A DNA stretch of 51,929 nt from Burkholderiaceae bacterium (GTDB lineage: Bacteria > Pseudomonadota > Gammaproteobacteria > Burkholderiales > Burkholderiaceae_C), in the NCBI GenBank assembly GCA_016790175.1, contig JAEUPI010000061.1:1-51929 (forward strand), given 5' to 3'. The notes beneath the pieces were generated by a model that saw only the letters and a program-made list of their open reading frames with translations, made no database searches and was not told where the DNA came from. Position 1 is the stretch's first letter; each line of letters starts with the position of its first letter. This document shows positions 1 to 11,006 of the stretch, piece by piece. The position numbers and the translations under genes were made by a program.

Positions 1-395
1 TTGGCGATGCCGGCCTCCTCGGCCACGAAGCCCCGTGTGCGCAGGATCGCGCCCACCAGGCCCGAACCCGAGCGCACGTGGCGGCCGACCATCACGTTCT
101 CGAGCGCCGTCATCTCGGGAAACAGGCGGATGTTCTGGAACGTGCGCGCGATGCCGGCCTTGGCCACCTCGTGCACCGCCGTCGGCTTGTAGGGTCTGCC
201 GCCGAGCATGAAGCTGCCCGAGTCGGGCGTGTACAGACCCGTGATGACGTTGAAGAACGTCGTCTTGCCGGCGCCGTTGGGACCGATCAGCCCGTACACC
301 TGCCCGGGCTGGATCGAGATGCCCACGTCGGACAGCGCCTGCACGCCGCCGAAGCGCTTGGACGCCCCCTTGACCTCGAGAACTGCGTCGGCCAT
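1..395 (-). CDS. livG: Branched-chain amino acid ABC transporter ATP-binding protein LivG (3' part outside window)
   Basis: Reading leftward from an ATG at 395, the frame gives MADAVLEVKGASKRFGG and then the Walker A loop GPNGAGKTT, followed by a Q-loop region ARTFQNIRLFPEM, which is the typical LivG pattern. Only about 131 of an expected roughly 255 codons are visible, so the signature motif, Walker B and H-loop lie beyond the left edge. LivG is one of the two cytoplasmic ATPases that drive the LivH/LivM permease for leucine, isoleucine, valine and related amino acids. It starts 18 nt after the livM stop, so the three genes form one leftward operon; livF probably follows outside the window. 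Confidence 0.93.
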   Translation of the reverse strand, partial: MADAVLEVKGASKRFGGVQALSDVGISIQPGQVYGLIGPNGAGKTTFFNVITGLYTPDSGSFMLGGRPYKPTAVHEVAKAGIARTFQNIRLFPEMTALENVMVGRHVRSGSGLVGAILRTRGFVAEEAGIA

Positions 396-413
396 GGTCC
401 GAGCCCTCCGTCC

Positions 414-1502
414 TCAGGCCGCCGCCGGCGCGGCCTTGCCGTGCTCGGGTTGGGGCCACAGGCCGCGCGGGCGGGCCAGCATGATCGCGATCATCGCCAG
501 CGCGATCAGCAGCTGGCGCAGGATGGCGGCGTCGAGCCGGCCGCCGGTGAGCATCTGCAGGTCGAGCTCGCCCGAGATCCAGCGCAGCACCTCCGGCAGC
601 CCGGCCAGCAGCAGCGCACCGAGGATCACGCCCGGGATGTGCCCGATGCCGCCGAGCACGACCATCGCCACCACCATGATCGATTCCTGCAGCGAGAACG
701 ACTCGGGCGAGATGAAGCTCTGGAAGGTGGCGAACAGCACGCCCGACACGCCGCCGAAGGTGGCGCCCATGCCGAACGCGAGCAGCTTGAGGTTGCGGGT
801 GTTGATGCCCATCGCCTTGGCGGCAACCTCGTCTTCGCGGATCGCCATCCACGCACGGCCGACGCGCGATCGCTCGAGCCGGTAGCAGATCACGACGCTG
901 ATCACGACGATGATCAGGAACAGGTAGTAGTACTTGGTGACCGACGAGATCTCGTAGCCGAACAGCGAGCCGGTCTTGCCGAAGTCCAGCCCGAGCAGCG
1001 GGATCTTGAAGCTGTCGATCTGCAGCAGACCCTTCGGGCCGTTGGTGATGTTCACCGGCGCGTCGAGGTTGTTCAGGAACACCCGGATGATCTCGCCGAA
1101 GCCGAGCGTCACGATCGCCAGATAGTCGCCGCGCAGCTTGAGCGTCGGCGCACCGAGCAACATGCCGGCCATGCCGGCGATTGCCGCGCCGAGCGGAATG
1201 ACAACCCAGATCGGCGTGTGCAGGCCGTTCGGGAACAGCGCCTTGATGGCCGGGAAGGTCTCGGCCAGGTGCGGCGACGCCAGCAGGCCGAACATGTAGG
1301 CGCCGACCGCGTAGAACGCGATGTAGCCCAGGTCCAGCAGGCCGGCGTAACCCACCACGATGTTCAGGCCCAGCGCCAGCAGCACGTACAGCAGCGCGAA
1401 GTCGATGATGCGCACCCAGAAGTTGCCGGCCGCCTGCGCCACCAGCGGCAGCACCAGCAGCGCGAGCGCGGCGAGCAGGAAGACGACGAGCTTGTTCTTC
1501 AT
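414..1502 (-). CDS. livM: Branched-chain amino acid ABC transporter permease LivM
   Basis: This 362-residue protein is an inner-membrane permease of the LivM type. It begins MKNKLVVFLLAALALLVLPL and has a series of strongly hydrophobic segments through its length. The conserved block NIVVGYAGLLDLGYIAFYAV near residues 48-67 and the cytoplasmic loop RGDYLAIVTLGFGEIIR near 130-145 are LivM hallmarks; GPKGLL follows. The length is normal for the family. It lies 19 nt downstream of livH and 18 nt upstream of livG, so co-transcription is near certain. It pairs with LivH to form the channel for branched-chain amino acids; the substrate range is inferred from the family only. Confidence 0.95.
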   Translation of the reverse strand: MKNKLVVFLLAALALLVLPLVAQAAGNFWVRIIDFALLYVLLALGLNIVVGYAGLLDLGYIAFYAVGAYMFGLLASPHLAETFPAIKALFPNGLHTPIWVVIPLGAAIAGMAGMLLGAPTLKLRGDYLAIVTLGFGEIIRVFLNNLDAPVNITNGPKGLLQIDSFKIPLLGLDFGKTGSLFGYEISSVTKYYYLFLIIVVISVVICYRLERSRVGRAWMAIREDEVAAKAMGINTRNLKLLAFGMGATFGGVSGVLFATFQSFISPESFSLQESIMVVAMVVLGGIGHIPGVILGALLLAGLPEVLRWISGELDLQMLTGGRLDAAILRQLLIALAMIAIMLARPRGLWPQPEHGKAAPAAA

Positions 1503-1521
1503 CCCGATGTCTCCCGCCGCC

Positions 1522-2445
1522 TCAGGCGCGATCGGCCACGCGCTCGCCGAGCAGGCCCTGCGGCCGCACCGTGAGCACGAGGATCAGCACGATGAACGCG
1601 AAGATGTCCTGGTAGTGACTGCCGAGCACGCCGCCGGTGAGCGCGCCGATGTACCCGGCCCCCAAGGCCTCGATCAGCCCGAGCAGCACGCCACCCACGA
1701 CCGCGCCGGCCAAGTTGCCGATACCGCCGAACACGGCGGCGGTAAACGCCTTCAGTCCCGGCAGGAAGCCCATCGTGTGCTGCACCGAGCCGTAGTTGGC
1801 TGCCCACATCACGCCGGCCAGCGCAGCAAGTGCCGCTCCGATGATGAAGGTGGCCGAGATCACCATGTCGGGCCGCACGCCCATCAGGGCTGCGACGCGC
1901 GGGTTCTCGGCGGTGGCGCGCATTGCGCGGCCGAGCTTGGTGCGGTTGACGAGCCACATCAGGCCCAGCAGCGTGACCACCGTGGCGCCGAGGATCAGGA
2001 TCTGCGTGACGTTGATGACCGCCCCCCCGATGTGGAACGGCTCCGACGGCAGCAGGATCGGGAACGGCTTGTAGTTGGGCTTCCAGATGATCATCGCCAG
2101 CGTCTGCAGCAGCAGGCTCATGCCCATGGCCGTGATCAGCGGCGCCAGGCGCGGCGCGTTGCGCAGCGGCCGGTAGGCGATCTTCTCGATCGAGAAATTC
2201 AGCGCCGCGCACACCACGATCGCGGCGATGAGCGAGATCAGCAGCAGCAGCCAGCCGGGCAGCCCAGCGCCGGCGAGCACGGTCACGACCGTCCAGCTGG
2301 TCAGCGCGCCCACCATCAGCACCTCGCCGTGAGCGAAGTTGATCAGGTTGATGATGCCGTAGACCATCGTGTAGCCCAGCGCGACCAGCGCGTACACGCT
2401 GCCCAGCACCAACCCGTTGATGATCTGCTGGGTAAGGATGTCCAT
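1522..2445 (-). CDS. livH: Branched-chain amino acid ABC transporter permease LivH
   Basis: The protein is 307 residues when started at the ATG at 2445, which gives MDILTQQIINGLVLGSVYAL, the classic LivH N-terminus. The open frame runs upstream to 2640, but the ATG at 2445 is preceded by AGGAG at good spacing and matches the family start. Motifs GYTMVYGIINLINFAHGE (near residue 25) and the C-terminal GLLGERVADRA block are typical. It is an inner-membrane permease that pairs with LivM. It is the first gene of the liv run. A perfect GC-rich inverted repeat sits about 30 nt upstream of it, between it and the alanine dehydrogenase gene. Confidence 0.95.
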   Translation of the reverse strand: MDILTQQIINGLVLGSVYALVALGYTMVYGIINLINFAHGEVLMVGALTSWTVVTVLAGAGLPGWLLLLISLIAAIVVCAALNFSIEKIAYRPLRNAPRLAPLITAMGMSLLLQTLAMIIWKPNYKPFPILLPSEPFHIGGAVINVTQILILGATVVTLLGLMWLVNRTKLGRAMRATAENPRVAALMGVRPDMVISATFIIGAALAALAGVMWAANYGSVQHTMGFLPGLKAFTAAVFGGIGNLAGAVVGGVLLGLIEALGAGYIGALTGGVLGSHYQDIFAFIVLILVLTVRPQGLLGERVADRA

Positions 2446-2475
2446 CGAGGCGATCTCCTGGGCCAGGGCAAGTGC

Positions 2476-2491
2476 GGCCGGCCTGCCGGCC
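2476..2491. repeat. Inverted repeat in the ald-livH gap
   Basis: Seven-base arms GGCCGGC and GCCGGCC are separated by 2 nt. The dyad lies about 30 nt upstream of livH in the 227-nt gap between ald and livH, both read leftward. It could be a protein-binding site or, with slightly reduced pairing, a leader hairpin. There is no T-run, so it is not an intrinsic terminator. Arms of this length occur by chance several times in a window this GC-rich. Confidence 0.3.
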
Positions 2492-2672
2492 CCGTGCCTT
2501 GTGTCTTCGCTTGACTTCGGCGTCGGGTTCTGGGTGCCCGAGCCAGCGGGACGGCGCTGTCCGGGCGCGAATTGTAGGCAGCCCCCCGCATCGGCAGAGG
2601 GCGGGCTTACACGGCTGGCGCGGCCGCCCGGTCCGTGCAACCACGCACCGGCGACAGCAGCGCCGATATCAA

Positions 2673-3788
2673 TCAGCCAAGCACGTCTCGTGCCGGCACC
2701 CAGGGCAGGCCGAGACTGCGCCCGACGGCCTCGTGCGTGAGCCGACCTTCGTGCACGCTCAATCCGTGGCTCAGGTGCGCATCGTCACGGCAGGCCTTGC
2801 GCCAACCCTTGGCGGCCAGTGCCAGCGTAAACGGCAGCGTCGCGTTGTTCAGCGCCCAGGTGGAGGTTCGGGGCACCGCACCGGGCATGTTGGCGACGCA
2901 GTAGTGCACCACGCCGTCGACCACATAGGTCGGATCGGCATGCGTGGTCGGCCGCGAGGTCTCGAAGCAGCCGCCCTGGTCGATCGCCACGTCGACGAGC
3001 ACGGCGCCCGGTTGCATGCGCGCGATCTGCGCATGCGTGAGCAGCCTCGGTGCCGCGGCGCCGGGCACCAGCACGGCCCCGATCACCAGGTCGGACTGCA
3101 GCGCGGCGCGCTCGACTTCGTGCGACGAGGCATAGAGCAGCCGCACGCGGCCGCCGAACAGATCGTCGAGTTCGCGCAGGCGAGCGAGCGACTTGTCGAG
3201 CACGGTGACCTCGGCGCCGATGCCCACGGCCATCTTCGCAGCATGGGTGCCGACCACGCCGCCGCCGAACACCGTCACATGCCCCGGCGCCACGCCCGGC
3301 ACTCCGCCGAGCAGCACTCCGCGCCCACCGGACGGTTTCTGCAGCGCCACCGCGCCCACCTGCACCGACATGCGGCCCGCCACCTCGCTCATCGGCGCCA
3401 GCAGCGGTAGGCGTCCATGCTCGTCGGTGATCGTCTCGTAGGCGATCGCGGTGCAGCCCGAGGCGAGCAGGCCCTCGGTCTGCGGCCGGTCGGGCGCCAG
3501 GTGGAGGTAGGTGAAGAGCACCTGGCCCCGACGCAGGCGCGCGATCTCCTGCGGCTGCGGCTCCTTGACCTTGACGATCAATTCACCCGTCTCGAACACG
3601 GCCGCCGCATCGGACAGCACCCGTGCGCCGGCGGCCTGGTACTCGGCATCGCTGCAGCCGATGCCGGCGCCCGTGCCGGCCTGGACGACGACCTCATGGC
3701 CGTGAGCCACCAGTTCATGCACCGCCGGCGGCGTGAGGCCGGCGCGGTTCTCCTGCGGCTTGATTTCCTTCGGGACGCCGATGCGCAT
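2673..3788 (-). CDS. ald: Alanine dehydrogenase
   Basis: The 371-residue protein begins [20 protein letters not shown], the signature of the alanine dehydrogenase / transhydrogenase alpha family. Visible elements are the pyruvate-binding lysine in VKVKEPQ (near residue 74), the histidine in TYLHLA (near 96), and the Rossmann loop [20 protein letters not shown] near 170-190. The length matches soluble Ald (about 370) rather than PntA. It interconverts L-alanine with pyruvate and ammonium using NAD in the cytoplasm. It is divergent from an Lrp/AsnC regulator, an arrangement common for ald genes, and lies upstream of livHMG on the same strand, which suggests a shared amino-acid utilisation role. 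Confidence 0.96.
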   Translation of the reverse strand: MRIGVPKEIKPQENRAGLTPPAVHELVAHGHEVVVQAGTGAGIGCSDAEYQAAGARVLSDAAAVFETGELIVKVKEPQPQEIARLRRGQVLFTYLHLAPDRPQTEGLLASGCTAIAYETITDEHGRLPLLAPMSEVAGRMSVQVGAVALQKPSGGRGVLLGGVPGVAPGHVTVFGGGVVGTHAAKMAVGIGAEVTVLDKSLARLRELDDLFGGRVRLLYASSHEVERAALQSDLVIGAVLVPGAAAPRLLTHAQIARMQPGAVLVDVAIDQGGCFETSRPTTHADPTYVVDGVVHYCVANMPGAVPRTSTWALNNATLPFTLALAAKGWRKACRDDAHLSHGLSVHEGRLTHEAVGRSLGLPWVPARDVLG

Positions 3789-3890
3789 CGGAGTGCCTCC
3801 AGCGGATGGTGATCAGTGACGGAGGCAGATCTTGCGCGTCAAGCGCTCGAAGAAGTTGCGAGGATCGCACCCCGAAAACCCCCAGGCTGC

Positions 3891-3903
3891 GCAAGAATCT
3901 TGC
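3891..3903. promoter_or_regulatory. Perfect palindrome in the ald/Lrp divergent promoter (putative Lrp-type operator)
   Basis: The 13-bp sequence is a perfect dyad, GCAAGA and TCTTGC around a single A. It lies 35 nt upstream of the lrp-family start and about 100 nt upstream of ald, in the only intergenic region shared by the two divergent genes. Lrp/AsnC proteins bind AT-centred palindromes of about 15 bp, and regulators of this kind usually control the adjacent ald and themselves. Position and symmetry are seen; the binding protein is inferred. Confidence 0.45.
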
Positions 3904-3937
3904 TTGGACTGCTCCCGCATCGAAGGAGACTTGCACA

Positions 3938-4411
3938 ATGAACCCGTCAATCCCTCGACTGGACCGGATCGACCGCCGCCTGCTCGCACGCCTGCAGGCC
4001 GACGGCCGCATCAGCAACACCGATCTGGCGCAGGAGGTCGGGCTTTCGCAGTCGGCCTGCCTGCGCCGCGTGCAGAGTCTCCAGAAGGCCGGCGTGATCG
4101 AAGGCTACGGCGCCTTGTTGAATCCGGCGGCGCTCGGCAAGTCGGAGACGGTGTTCATCGAGATCACGCTCAGCAGCCAGAGCGAGCAGGCGCTCGATGC
4201 GTTCGAGCGCGCAGCCGCGGCCAGCCCGGACATTCTCGAATGCCACCTGATGGCCGGCGACTACGACTACCTGCTGCGTGTGGCGGTCGCCGACGCGGCC
4301 GACTACGAGCGGCTGCACCGCAAGCAGCTGGCTGCATTTCCCTTCGTGGCGCGCATCCGTTCGCACTTCGCCCTGCGCCAGGTGTCCCGTCGCAAGGGCG
4401 TCACGGTGTGA
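3938..4411 (+). CDS. Lrp/AsnC family transcriptional regulator, likely controller of ald
   Basis: Starting at the ATG at 3938, preceded by AAGGAGA, the protein has 157 residues, the normal Lrp size. The N-terminal winged helix-turn-helix is clear: LDRIDRRLLARLQADGRISN then LAQEVGLSQSACLRRVQSL at residues 6-45. The C-terminal RAM (ligand-sensing) domain includes the ECHLMAGDYDYLLRV block near 103-117, where amino-acid effectors bind at the dimer interface. It is divergent from ald. By analogy with other ald-linked Lrp proteins it probably activates ald in response to alanine; this is inference from position. Confidence 0.9.
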   Translation: MNPSIPRLDRIDRRLLARLQADGRISNTDLAQEVGLSQSACLRRVQSLQKAGVIEGYGALLNPAALGKSETVFIEITLSSQSEQALDAFERAAAASPDILECHLMAGDYDYLLRVAVADAADYERLHRKQLAAFPFVARIRSHFALRQVSRRKGVTV

Positions 4412-4446
4412 GGGTCTGACGGCCTGACGACCCGTGAGCCGGCAAT

Positions 4447-5796
4447 CTACTCGTTCGACCTGCCGCTGTCGCGCGCACGCGCATTGGCCGCACGCAGCTC
4501 GGCCAGGCGCTCGGCGATGCGGATCTCGAGACCTCGTGGCGCAGGCCGGTACCACTGCGGATCGTCGATGCCGTCGGGCAGATAGCGTTCGCCGGCCGCG
4601 AAGCCGCCCTCCTCGTCGTGCGCATAGCGATAGCCCTCGCCGTAGCCCAGCCCCTTCATCAGTCGCGTCGGCGCGTTGCGCAGGTGCATGGGCACCGCTC
4701 GCGTGCCGTCCTGCGCGATGAAGGCGCGCACGGTGCTCCACGCGACATAGGTCGCATTGGACTTCGGCGCGATGCTGAGATAGACCACTGCCTGCGCCAA
4801 TGCGAGTTCGCCTTCCGGGCTGCCGAGCCGCTCGTAGACCTCGGCAGCGTCGAGCGCCAGCCGCAGCCCGCGCGGATCGGCCAGCCCGATGTCCTCGCTG
4901 GCCATGCGCAGCACGCGCCGCGCCACGTAACGCGGATCGACTCCACCATCGAGCATGCGCGCGAGCCAGTAGAGCGCCGCGTCGGGATCCGAGCCGCGCA
5001 CCGCCTTGTGAAGCGCCGAGATCGTGTCGTAGAACTGCTCGCCGCTCTTGTCGTAGCGGCGCAGCATCTCGCCCAGCGCACGCTCGAGCGCGGGTTCGTC
5101 CAATTCGAAGGCCTCACCAGCGGTGTCGGCCAACGCTTCGTAGGCATTGAGCAGCCGCCGCGCATCGCCATCGGCATAGGCGATCAGGCGCTCGCGAGCC
5201 GGCGGCGTGAGCGGCGGCGTCGGCATCGCCCCACGCGCACGATCGAGCAGCAGCGAAAGCTCGGACTCGTCGAGCGGCTTGAGCACATGCACGGCCGCGC
5301 GCGACAGCAGTGCCGAGTTCACCTCGAACGACGGGTTCTCGGTGGTGGCGCCGATGAAGGTGAACAGCCCCGATTCGACGTGCGGCAGAAAGGCGTCCTG
5401 CTGCGCCTTGTTGAACCGGTGCACCTCGTCGACGAACACGATCGTCGCGCGCCCGGCTTTGCGCGCGGCGCGTGCGCGCTCGACGGCGTCGCGTATGTCC
5501 TTCACACCCGAGAGCACGGCCGAAAGCACGATGAACTGCGCGTCGAACGCACCCGCCACCAGGCGCGCCAGCGTCGTCTTGCCCACGCCGGGCGGACCCC
5601 ACAGGATCATCGAATGCAGCCGGCCCGATTCGAACGCCACGCGCAACGGACGGCCCGGATCGAGCAGATGGCGCTGGCCGATCACCTCGTCCAGCGTGCG
5701 CGGCCGAAGCCGTTCCGCGAGCGGCGCGTCGGCCGGCGGCGCAGCAGTGGGCGCGGGGTCGGCCTCGGACTCGAACAGCGATTCCTGCGGCTCCAT
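4447..5796 (-). CDS. rarA: Replication-associated recombination protein A (AAA+ ATPase RarA/MgsA)
   Basis: This is an AAA+ ATPase related to clamp loaders that acts at stalled replication forks. I start it at the ATG at 5796 (MEPQESLFESEADPAP), giving 449 residues, near the usual size; in-frame starts at 5805 and 5841 are also possible. Motifs seen are Walker A GPPGVGKTT, Walker B with FVDEVHRFNKAQQDAFLP, sensor 1 FIGATTENPSFEVN, and the C-terminal block DGGVDPRYVARRVLRMASED typical of the RarA tetramerisation domain. It follows lolA on the same strand with a short gap, the standard proteobacterial order ftsK-lolA-rarA. Confidence 0.95.
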   Translation of the reverse strand: MEPQESLFESEADPAPTAAPPADAPLAERLRPRTLDEVIGQRHLLDPGRPLRVAFESGRLHSMILWGPPGVGKTTLARLVAGAFDAQFIVLSAVLSGVKDIRDAVERARAARKAGRATIVFVDEVHRFNKAQQDAFLPHVESGLFTFIGATTENPSFEVNSALLSRAAVHVLKPLDESELSLLLDRARGAMPTPPLTPPARERLIAYADGDARRLLNAYEALADTAGEAFELDEPALERALGEMLRRYDKSGEQFYDTISALHKAVRGSDPDAALYWLARMLDGGVDPRYVARRVLRMASEDIGLADPRGLRLALDAAEVYERLGSPEGELALAQAVVYLSIAPKSNATYVAWSTVRAFIAQDGTRAVPMHLRNAPTRLMKGLGYGEGYRYAHDEEGGFAAGERYLPDGIDDPQWYRPAPRGLEIRIAERLAELRAANARARDSGRSNE

Positions 5797-5847
5797 GCGC
5801 GGCATTGTGGCAGCCGCCTGCCCGGCCACGCGTGGCGGCAATGAGGG

Positions 5848-6456
5848 CTACTGCTGGATCACGTCGGCGCCCTTCGGCGGCGAGAACCGAAACGCATCGT
5901 CGGCGAAGCGCACGTTCGATTCGACCGCAGTGAAGCGCAGCTGCGAGCGCTGGCCGAAGGTGTCGACGATCTCCAGCGCCGCCAGTTGCGCACCCGCGAA
6001 GCCGACGCGAATGGTCTGGATCGAGCCTTCCTTGCTGCGCGGCACCGCCTGCGCCCATTGCAGGCCGTCGCTGGCGGCCTGCGCCTTGAGGTCGAATTCC
6101 TTGTCGATCGCCGCGCCCGCGAGCAGCGCGGCGGGCGTGGTGCCGAGCGCGCCGGCCATCGGCCGCACGGTGACCTGATTCAGGTCCACGTCGTAGAGCC
6201 AGACCTTCTGCCCGTCGGCCACGATCTGCTGCTCGAACGGCTTGTCGTAGACGAATCGGAAGCGGTCGGGCCGAGCGAACTCGAAGCGGCCCGACGACTG
6301 CTTCTTGCGCACGCCGTCGGGCGAGGTGACCACCTGGGTGAATTGCGCCCTCGCCGATTGCACGTCGCGCGCGAAAGCGCGCAGCGCGTCCACGCCATCG
6401 GAGCGCGCCACGCCGGCGCCGAGCGTCAGCAGTCCGGCCGCCAGCAGTGTCTTCAT
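5848..6456 (-). CDS. lolA: Outer-membrane lipoprotein carrier protein LolA
   Basis: The 202-residue protein starts [20 protein letters not shown], a Sec signal peptide, followed by the LolA fold: [16 protein letters not shown] and [19 protein letters not shown], then [20 protein letters not shown]. LolA carries mature lipoproteins across the periplasm from the LolCDE transporter to LolB in the outer membrane. Its start overlaps the ftsK stop by 3-4 nt (ATGA), so translation is probably coupled. The partner transporter genes are in this window too, near 43-46 kb, far from lolA as in most Proteobacteria. Confidence 0.95.
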   Translation of the reverse strand: MKTLLAAGLLTLGAGVARSDGVDALRAFARDVQSARAQFTQVVTSPDGVRKKQSSGRFEFARPDRFRFVYDKPFEQQIVADGQKVWLYDVDLNQVTVRPMAGALGTTPAALLAGAAIDKEFDLKAQAASDGLQWAQAVPRSKEGSIQTIRVGFAGAQLAALEIVDTFGQRSQLRFTAVESNVRFADDAFRFSPPKGADVIQQ

Positions 6457-8777
6457 TCCTCGCGTTTCGGAACGAGGATGTCCCGGTTGCCGTTGCTCGC
6501 CATCGAGCTTACGAGTCCGGCATTCTCCATTTGTTCCAGCAGCCGTGCGGCGCGGTTGTAGCCGATGCGCAGGTGGCGCTGCACCAGCGAGATCGACGCC
6601 CGCCGATGCTGCAGCACGATGGAAACGGCCTGGTCATACATCGGGTCGGCTTCGGCGTCGGCCCCGCCCAGGCCGCCTTCGATCGCCGCCGCCGCATCGC
6701 CTTCGAGCGTGCCGCCCTCGAGAATGCCCTCGATGTAGTTCGGCTCGCCCTGCTGGCGCAGGTAGTCGACCACACGGTGCACCTCCTCGTCGGAGACGAA
6801 CGCACCGTGCACGCGCACCGGCAGTCCGGTGCCGGGCGGCAGGTACAGCATGTCGCCTTGGCCCAGCAGCGCCTCGGCGCCCATCTGGTCGAGGATGGTG
6901 CGGCTGTCGATCTTGCTCGACACCTGGAACGCGATGCGCGTGGGGATGTTGGCCTTGATGAGACCGGTGATCACGTCCACGCTCGGGCGCTGCGTCGCGA
7001 GGATCAGGTGGATGCCGGCCGCGCGCGCCTTCTGCGCCAGGCGGGCGATCAGTTCCTCGATCTTCTTGCCGACCACCATCATCAGGTCGGCCAGTTCGTC
7101 GATCACCACCACCAGATGCGGCAACCGCTCGAGCGGCTCGGGCGATTCCGGTGTCAGGCTGAACGGGTTGGGAATCAGCTCCTTGCGTTCGGCGGCCTCG
7201 GCGATCTTGCGGTTGTAGCCCGAGAGATTGCGCACGCCGAGCTTGCTCATCAGGCGGTAGCGCCGGTCCATCTCGCCGACGCACCAGGTCAGCGCGTTGG
7301 ACGCCTGCTTCATGTCGGTGACCACCGGGCACAGCAGGTGCGGAATGCCCTCGTAGACGCTCATCTCGAGCATCTTGGGGTCGATCAGGATCAGGCGCAC
7401 GTCGCGCGCCTCGGCCTTGTAGAGCAGGCTGAGGATCATCGCGTTGATGCCCACGCTCTTGCCCGAGCCGGTGGTGCCGGCCACCAGCAGGTGCGGCATC
7501 TTCGCGAGGTCGGCCACCACCGGGTTGCCGACGATGTCCTTGCCCAGTCCGAGCGTGATCTGCGAGGCCGCGTCGTTGTAGACCTCGGAGCCGAGGATCT
7601 CGGCCAGGCGGATCGTCTGGCGCTTGGCGTTGGGCAGCTCCAGCGCCATGAAGTTCTTGCCGGGGATGGTCTCGACCACGCGGATGCTCACCAGCGACAA
7701 CGAACGCGCCAGGTCCTTCGCGAGGTTGACCACCTGCGCGCCCTTGACGCCGATGGCGGGTTCGATCTCGTAGCGCGTGATCACCGGGCCGGGCGACGCG
7801 GCCACCACGCGCACGTCGACTCCGAAATCCTTGAGCTTCTTCTCGATCAGCCGGCTGGTCATCTCCAGCGACTCGGGCGTCACCGTCTCCAGGCGGCCTG
7901 GCGCGGCGTCGAGCAGGTCCACCTGCGGCAGCTTGGCATCGGCCAGCTCGCTGAACAGCGGCTTCTGCCGCTCCTTGGCCACGCGCTCGGACTTCGGAAT
8001 CTCGACGACGGGCTTTTCGATGTGCAACGGCAGGTGCTCGTCGACGTCGACCCGGTCGCCGGCCACGAGTGACTCGCGCTCGCGCTGCGCCTCGAGGCCG
8101 ATGCGAATGTCTTCGGCACGCTCCTGGGCTTCTTGGCGGCGCTCGCGCCAAGCATCGAACCACAGGCCGATGCGATCGGCAACGCCGAGCCACGAGAAAC
8201 GCAGCGCCAGCGATACGCCCAGCACCAGCGCGGCGATCCACGCCACGCCAGACCCCGCGAATCCCAGCCAGCGCATCGAGAACGGCCCGAGCAACGCTCC
8301 GACCACGCCGCCCGCCTGACCGCCCGGCAGCTGCGCGTCGAACCGGTACAGGCGTGTCCACTCGAGCGCGCAGCTCGCCGCCATCAGCATCACGAGTCCG
8401 AGCCAGAACGCCGCACGTGAACCTGCGACCGGCTGGGGAGGCGCGCCGTGCGCGCGCAACCACCGTGCCAGCGCCGACAACCACAGGCGCAGTCCCACCA
8501 GCGGCAGCCACCATGCCGAGTAGCCGAACAGGAACAGCGCGATGTCCGACACCCACGCGCCCAGCTGGCCGGCCTTGTTGCGCACGGAATCGCTGGCACC
8601 GGTGGTCGAGAACGCCGGATCCCCGGCCTGGTGCGTCACCAGCGCCAGGAAGAGCAGCAACCACAGCACGCCGCCACCCACGAGGGCCAGCTTGCTGCGC
8701 CATGCGGTGGCGCCCTGCCCGCCCAGCGAGCCGGCTGCGGCGCCGTCTGCGCCCAGAGATCCCAGCGGAAACGTCAT
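6453..8777 (-). CDS. ftsK: DNA translocase FtsK
   Basis: The 774-residue protein has a hydrophobic N-terminal quarter with about four membrane segments that anchors it at the septum. A short linker follows, then the motor domain: Walker [15 protein letters not shown], Walker [17 protein letters not shown], and the block [19 protein letters not shown]. The last 65 residues form the gamma winged-helix that reads KOPS, including [20 protein letters not shown]. FtsK moves the chromosome terminus through the closing septum and activates XerCD at dif. The linker is short compared with the 1,300-residue E. coli protein, as usual in betaproteobacteria. It is the first gene of ftsK-lolA-rarA. Confidence 0.97.
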   Translation of the reverse strand: MTFPLGSLGADGAAAGSLGGQGATAWRSKLALVGGGVLWLLLFLALVTHQAGDPAFSTTGASDSVRNKAGQLGAWVSDIALFLFGYSAWWLPLVGLRLWLSALARWLRAHGAPPQPVAGSRAAFWLGLVMLMAASCALEWTRLYRFDAQLPGGQAGGVVGALLGPFSMRWLGFAGSGVAWIAALVLGVSLALRFSWLGVADRIGLWFDAWRERRQEAQERAEDIRIGLEAQRERESLVAGDRVDVDEHLPLHIEKPVVEIPKSERVAKERQKPLFSELADAKLPQVDLLDAAPGRLETVTPESLEMTSRLIEKKLKDFGVDVRVVAASPGPVITRYEIEPAIGVKGAQVVNLAKDLARSLSLVSIRVVETIPGKNFMALELPNAKRQTIRLAEILGSEVYNDAASQITLGLGKDIVGNPVVADLAKMPHLLVAGTTGSGKSVGINAMILSLLYKAEARDVRLILIDPKMLEMSVYEGIPHLLCPVVTDMKQASNALTWCVGEMDRRYRLMSKLGVRNLSGYNRKIAEAAERKELIPNPFSLTPESPEPLERLPHLVVVIDELADLMMVVGKKIEELIARLAQKARAAGIHLILATQRPSVDVITGLIKANIPTRIAFQVSSKIDSRTILDQMGAEALLGQGDMLYLPPGTGLPVRVHGAFVSDEEVHRVVDYLRQQGEPNYIEGILEGGTLEGDAAAAIEGGLGGADAEADPMYDQAVSIVLQHRRASISLVQRHLRIGYNRAARLLEQMENAGLVSSMASNGNRDILVPKREE

Positions 8778-8838
8778 GCGCCAGATTGTGGCCGAGGGTC
8801 CCGATCGGGCGGCCCGCCGCAGCGGGCAACGATCTGCA

Positions 8839-9507
8839 TCACTCGGTATGCAGGCGTTCCTTCAGGACCACGGAACCGTTCTCCTGCGTCTCGATGACGC
8901 CGCGTTCCTCGAGATCCTTCATCACGCGGCTGACCATCTCGCGCGATGCACCGACGACCTTGGCCATGTCCTGCCGCGAGACCTTGCTGCGGATGATCTT
9001 CACGCCGTCGACCTCCTCGGCCATCTCGAGCAGCGTGCGCGCCACGCGGCCGTACACGTCGAGCAGCGCCAGCGACTCGATCTGGCGGTCGGCATGACGC
9101 AAGCGGCGCACCAAGCCGCGCAGGATCGCGTACGACAGCGTCGAGTTCTCGGGCAGGCAGCGTGCGAAATCGGCACGACCGAGGATCAGCATGTCGGTCT
9201 GCACCTCGCAGCGCACGGTCGCGGAGTGCGCCTCGTTGTCGATCAGGCTCATCTCGCCCACGTAGTCGCCGGACTCCAGCACGGCGAGGATCACTTCGCG
9301 GCCGCGCGAATCCGATGTCAGCACGCGTGCCCGTCCGTTGAGCAGGATGTACAGCGCGTTGCTCTTGCGACCCTGCTCGACCACCAGCTCGCCGCGGCGG
9401 AAGCGGCGTTTGACCACGGCATCGGCCACGGCCTGGGCCTGTTCCACGGTGAGCATCGAAAACAACGGCACACGGCGGATCAGGTCGAGATTCGACAGCA
9501 TCGACAT
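8839..9507 (-). CDS. Crp/Fnr family transcriptional regulator
   Basis: From the ATG at 9507, which has an upstream GA-rich ribosome site (AGGGGA), the protein has 222 residues. The N-terminal cyclic-nucleotide-binding fold spans about residues 10-125 ([20 protein letters not shown] and [20 protein letters not shown]). The C-terminal helix-turn-helix is [20 protein letters not shown] near 170-190. There is no N-terminal cysteine cluster, so it is not an iron-sulphur Fnr; it resembles Crp/Vfr-type proteins. The ligand cannot be told from sequence alone. It is divergent from trxB across a 214-nt promoter region. Confidence 0.93.
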   Translation of the reverse strand: MSMLSNLDLIRRVPLFSMLTVEQAQAVADAVVKRRFRRGELVVEQGRKSNALYILLNGRARVLTSDSRGREVILAVLESGDYVGEMSLIDNEAHSATVRCEVQTDMLILGRADFARCLPENSTLSYAILRGLVRRLRHADRQIESLALLDVYGRVARTLLEMAEEVDGVKIIRSKVSRQDMAKVVGASREMVSRVMKDLEERGVIETQENGSVVLKERLHTE

Positions 9508-9634
9508 CTTGGAGTCCCCTTCCTCTTTCGAATGGCTGGTGTGTTTTCGGTCCAGGCGAGCCCGGCCCCGGAACGCCGCCTCGAGGCCAAAGGCCGTCCG
9601 CGGCACGCAACAACCCCTCTATTGTGCCGATTGA

Positions 9635-10672
<1,038 letters not shown>

Positions 10673-10698
10673 CCCGACGCCGACCGCGGGCATCTGGC

Positions 10699-10704
10699 TA
10701 TAAT
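10699..10704 (+). promoter_or_regulatory. Consensus -10 element for rpmB-rpmG
   Basis: A perfect TATAAT stands 50 nt upstream of the rpmB start in the short trxB-rpmB gap. No good -35 hexamer is visible at 16-18 nt. Ribosomal protein genes commonly have strong promoters, and this is the best -10 match I found in the window. Confidence 0.5.
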
Positions 10705-10753
10705 CCGCCCTTCGCCGCTTGCGGCGCCCCATTGCATTGAACGGAGCTGCGTC

Positions 10754-10987
10754 ATGGCACGCGTCTGCCAAGTCACGGGCAAGCGCCCGATGGTGGGAAA
10801 CAACGTCTCCCACGCCAACAACAAGACCAAGCGCCGCTGGCTGCCGAACCTGCAGTACCGCCGCTTCTGGCTCGAAAGCGAGAACCGCTGGGTGCGGCTG
10901 CGCGTCAGCAACGCGGCGCTGCGCCTGATCGACAAGGTCGGGATCGACCAGGTCGTGGCCGATTTGCGCCAGCGCGGCGAACTCTGA
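10754..10987 (+). CDS. rpmB: 50S ribosomal protein L28
   Basis: The 77-residue protein [20 protein letters not shown] continues with the conserved [20 protein letters not shown] block and is full length for L28 (77-78 residues). L28 is a small basic component of the large subunit. It heads the usual rpmB-rpmG pair, with rpmG 19 nt downstream. The ATG is preceded by a weak GGAGC ribosome site. Confidence 0.98.
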   Translation: MARVCQVTGKRPMVGNNVSHANNKTKRRWLPNLQYRRFWLESENRWVRLRVSNAALRLIDKVGIDQVVADLRQRGEL

Positions 10988-11006
10988 CCCGCAAGGAGCC
11001 TGCACC

